This document shows positions 62,423 to 64,000 of a stretch of 64,000 nt of DNA, one piece after another. The notes under the pieces were generated by a model that was given only the letters and a program-made list of their open reading frames with translations, made no database searches and was not told the DNA's origin. This DNA is from Dinoroseobacter sp965279125 (GTDB lineage: Bacteria > Pseudomonadota > Alphaproteobacteria > Rhodobacterales > Rhodobacteraceae). The stretch is from assembly GCA_965279125.1 (NCBI GenBank), contig CBDIHL010000045.1, positions 1 to 64,000 on the forward strand, in the 5' to 3' direction. Position 1 is the first letter of the stretch; every line of letters starts with the position of its first letter. The position numbers were made by a program, and so were the translations under genes.

Positions 62423-63106
62423 GTGCAGATTGACCAGCAAGACGGGGTGGATTGGAAAGACGGTGTGCCGGTGGCGCGGCGCTTTGACGATCCTTATTTC
62501 TCGCTTGGGGATGGGCTGGCCGAGACGCGGCATGTGTTTCTGGGAGGCAACGACTTACCGGCGCGGTTCCGCAACGGGTTTCACATCGCTGAGCTGGGCT
62601 TTGGCACTGGGTTGAACCTGCTCGCGACATGGCAAGCGTGGCGCGAGAGCGGGCAGGAGGGCGTGCTGCACTACACCAGTTTCGAAGCGTTCCCAATGGG
62701 TCCGAGCGACATGGCCAAAGCGCTTGAGGCCTTCCCCGAATTGGCCAGCCTGTCCGCGCGGTTGGTGGCCAACTGGACGGGCGAGGCAGGCGTGATGGAT
62801 CTGGATGAGACATTGCGCATAACCGTCATCGCGGGCGATGCGCGCCAGTCTTTGCCGATGTGGCACGGGTCGGCAGATGCATGGTTCCTTGATGGCTTCT
62901 CACCTGCCAAAAACCCCCAGCTGTGGGGCGACGACCTGATGCGCCACGTCGCGCGCAAGACCGCGCCAAACGGCACCTTCGCGACCTACACCGCCGCTGG
63001 GCATGTGCGCCGGGCCCTTTCCAGCGCCGGTTTCGACGTCCAACGCATCCCCGGCTTCGGCCGCAAGCGCCATATGAGCGTCGGCACCCTGAGGTCCCCC
63101 GCGTGA
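62423..63106 (+). CDS. mnmD: MnmD-type tRNA methyltransferase (5-methylaminomethyl-2-thiouridine)
   Basis: 227 residues, GTG start. SAM pocket HIAELGFGTGLNLLATWQAW and the C-terminal FLDGFSPAKNPQLWGDDLM motif (the D-G-F-S-P-A-K-N-P signature of the methyltransferase half of MnmC). Methylates the wobble-uridine 5-aminomethyl group in certain tRNAs. It lacks the oxidase domain that is fused in E. coli MnmC. Confidence 0.88.
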   Translation: MQIDQQDGVDWKDGVPVARRFDDPYFSLGDGLAETRHVFLGGNDLPARFRNGFHIAELGFGTGLNLLATWQAWRESGQEGVLHYTSFEAFPMGPSDMAKALEAFPELASLSARLVANWTGEAGVMDLDETLRITVIAGDARQSLPMWHGSADAWFLDGFSPAKNPQLWGDDLMRHVARKTAPNGTFATYTAAGHVRRALSSAGFDVQRIPGFGRKRHMSVGTLRSPA

Positions 63107-63981
63107 CCCAGCAAAACCAAACTTGGCTCGGCATCTGGCTGATGGTCGCCACCACCTTCGTGTTCGCGATGCAGGACGGAATCTCGCGGCATTTGGCGGG
63201 CGAATACAACGTCCTGATGATCGTCATGATCCGCTACTGGTTCTTCGCGGCCTTCGTGATTTTCATCGCGTCGCGCAAGGCAGGCGGGGTGCGCGCAGCG
63301 GCGGCCACGTCACAACCGTGGCTGCAAATTGGGCGCGGTCTTCTGCTGGTGACCGAAATCTGCGTGATGCTCTCGGCCTTCGTTCTGTTGGGATTGGTCG
63401 AGTCGCACGCGGTCTTCACCTCCTACCCGCTGCTCGTCGCCGCGCTGTCAGGCCCCCTTCTGGGCGAGGCTGTTGGCTGGCGTCGGTGGACCGCCATCGG
63501 CGTCGGCTTTATCGGTGTGCTGATCATCCTCAAACCGGGCTTTGGTGTGTTTTCGCCTTACGCGCTGATCGCGTTGCTCGCAGCGTTCATGTTCGCGCTT
63601 TACGGCCTGCTGACGCGGTATGCGGCCCGCAAGGACAGTGCGGCGACCAGTTTCTTTTGGACCGGAACCGTGGGCGCAGTGGCGATCACCCTTGTCGGCA
63701 TCTGGTTCTGGGAACCGATGACGACACCCGACTGGGGCTGGATGGCGCTGCTGTGTGTGACAGGGGCGGCGGGCCATTACTTGCTGATCAAGTGCTACGA
63801 GGTGGCCGAGGCAGGCGTCGTGCAACCCTTCGCCTACCTGCAACTCGTGTGGGTGTCGTTCCTCGGCGTGCTCGTTTTTGGCGAGGTGGTCGAAACCAAC
63901 GTCATCATCGGCGTGCTTATCGTGGTTGGCGCAGGTCTGTTCACCTTGTGGCGCGAGCGCCAGGTCAGCAAACGCGCCTAA
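63103..63981 (+). CDS. EamA/DMT family transporter
   Basis: 292 residues from GTG at 63103, overlapping the mnmD stop. Ten helices, EamA repeat ends in VVETNVIIGVLIVVGAGLFTLWRER, the usual close. Substrate unknown. It is probably transcribed with mnmD; the final 19 bp of the window are non-coding. Confidence 0.9.
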   Translation: MTQQNQTWLGIWLMVATTFVFAMQDGISRHLAGEYNVLMIVMIRYWFFAAFVIFIASRKAGGVRAAAATSQPWLQIGRGLLLVTEICVMLSAFVLLGLVESHAVFTSYPLLVAALSGPLLGEAVGWRRWTAIGVGFIGVLIILKPGFGVFSPYALIALLAAFMFALYGLLTRYAARKDSAATSFFWTGTVGAVAITLVGIWFWEPMTTPDWGWMALLCVTGAAGHYLLIKCYEVAEAGVVQPFAYLQLVWVSFLGVLVFGEVVETNVIIGVLIVVGAGLFTLWRERQVSKRA

Positions 63982-64000
63982 CGCCCTTTCAGCTTGTCGA

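Overview
The window is a gene-dense, high-GC stretch of chromosome from an alphaproteobacterium, most likely a Rhodobacteraceae (Roseobacter-group) species. The case rests on gene order and family content: gpmI-envC-ctpA-rppH, accD-folC, SDR-uvrC-pgsA-moaD-moaE, an Irr-type iron box in front of mbfA, and glutathione-dependent formaldehyde oxidation. This is inferred without database searches. No rRNA, tRNA, transposase, phage or CRISPR array was seen, and almost everything looks like core metabolism or housekeeping.

Layout. 1-5.6 kb: an operon with the 3' part of gpmI, an EnvC-like factor, CtpA, RppH, a small secreted protein and a methyltransferase. 5.6-8.2 kb: a 19-bp tandem repeat array, then a divergent serine hydroxymethyltransferase homologue facing a LysR regulator. 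8.3-20.2 kb: formaldehyde detoxification (adhC with a DUF4336 partner, and fghA further on) mixed with transport, regulation and iron-handling genes (TetR, MbfA), ending in the tightly overlapping run fghA-yaiI-EamA-HAD-OCD-hydrolase. 20.2-25 kb: an MFS transporter, ZapE, FolC and AccD. 25-27.5 kb: the most unusual part, two type-IV-prepilin-like proteins, one with a 20-unit Ser-Asp repeat encoded by a pure hexanucleotide array, a small membrane-anchored peptide and a CPBP intramembrane protease.

27.5-34.5 kb: ilvD, a lipoprotein, two poorly characterised proteins, a FadH-like flavoenzyme and a LysR regulator ending in a strong terminator. 34.5-45.2 kb: mostly minus-strand housekeeping (OmpA, carboxymuconolactone decarboxylase family, GNAT, CinA-N, RsmD, ferredoxin reductase-like, MscS, PCD, FemAB-like, GDPD, RidA) with plus-strand sfsA, map and a peroxiredoxin. 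45.3-48.3 kb: a type I secretion exporter pair without a visible substrate. 48.5-49.9 kb: MlaA and MlaC for outer-membrane lipid traffic. 50-55 kb: an NsrR-like Rrf2 regulator and the glpR/glpD-glpK glycerol locus. 55-64 kb: an S49 peptidase, a tiny zinc-ribbon membrane protein, a CaCA antiporter, a pteridine-reductase-like SDR, uvrC-pgsA-moaD-moaE, and a DAO-type flavoenzyme divergent from mnmD, followed by an EamA transporter.

Many genes overlap by 4 bp (ATGA or GTGA), so translational coupling is common. Long open frames opposite real genes are a by-product of high-GC codon use and were left out. The best candidates for something undescribed are the prepilin-like/CPBP cluster (25.0-27.5 kb), the 19-bp array (5.8 kb), the 59-residue zinc-ribbon protein (55.9 kb) and the adhC-DUF4336 pair.
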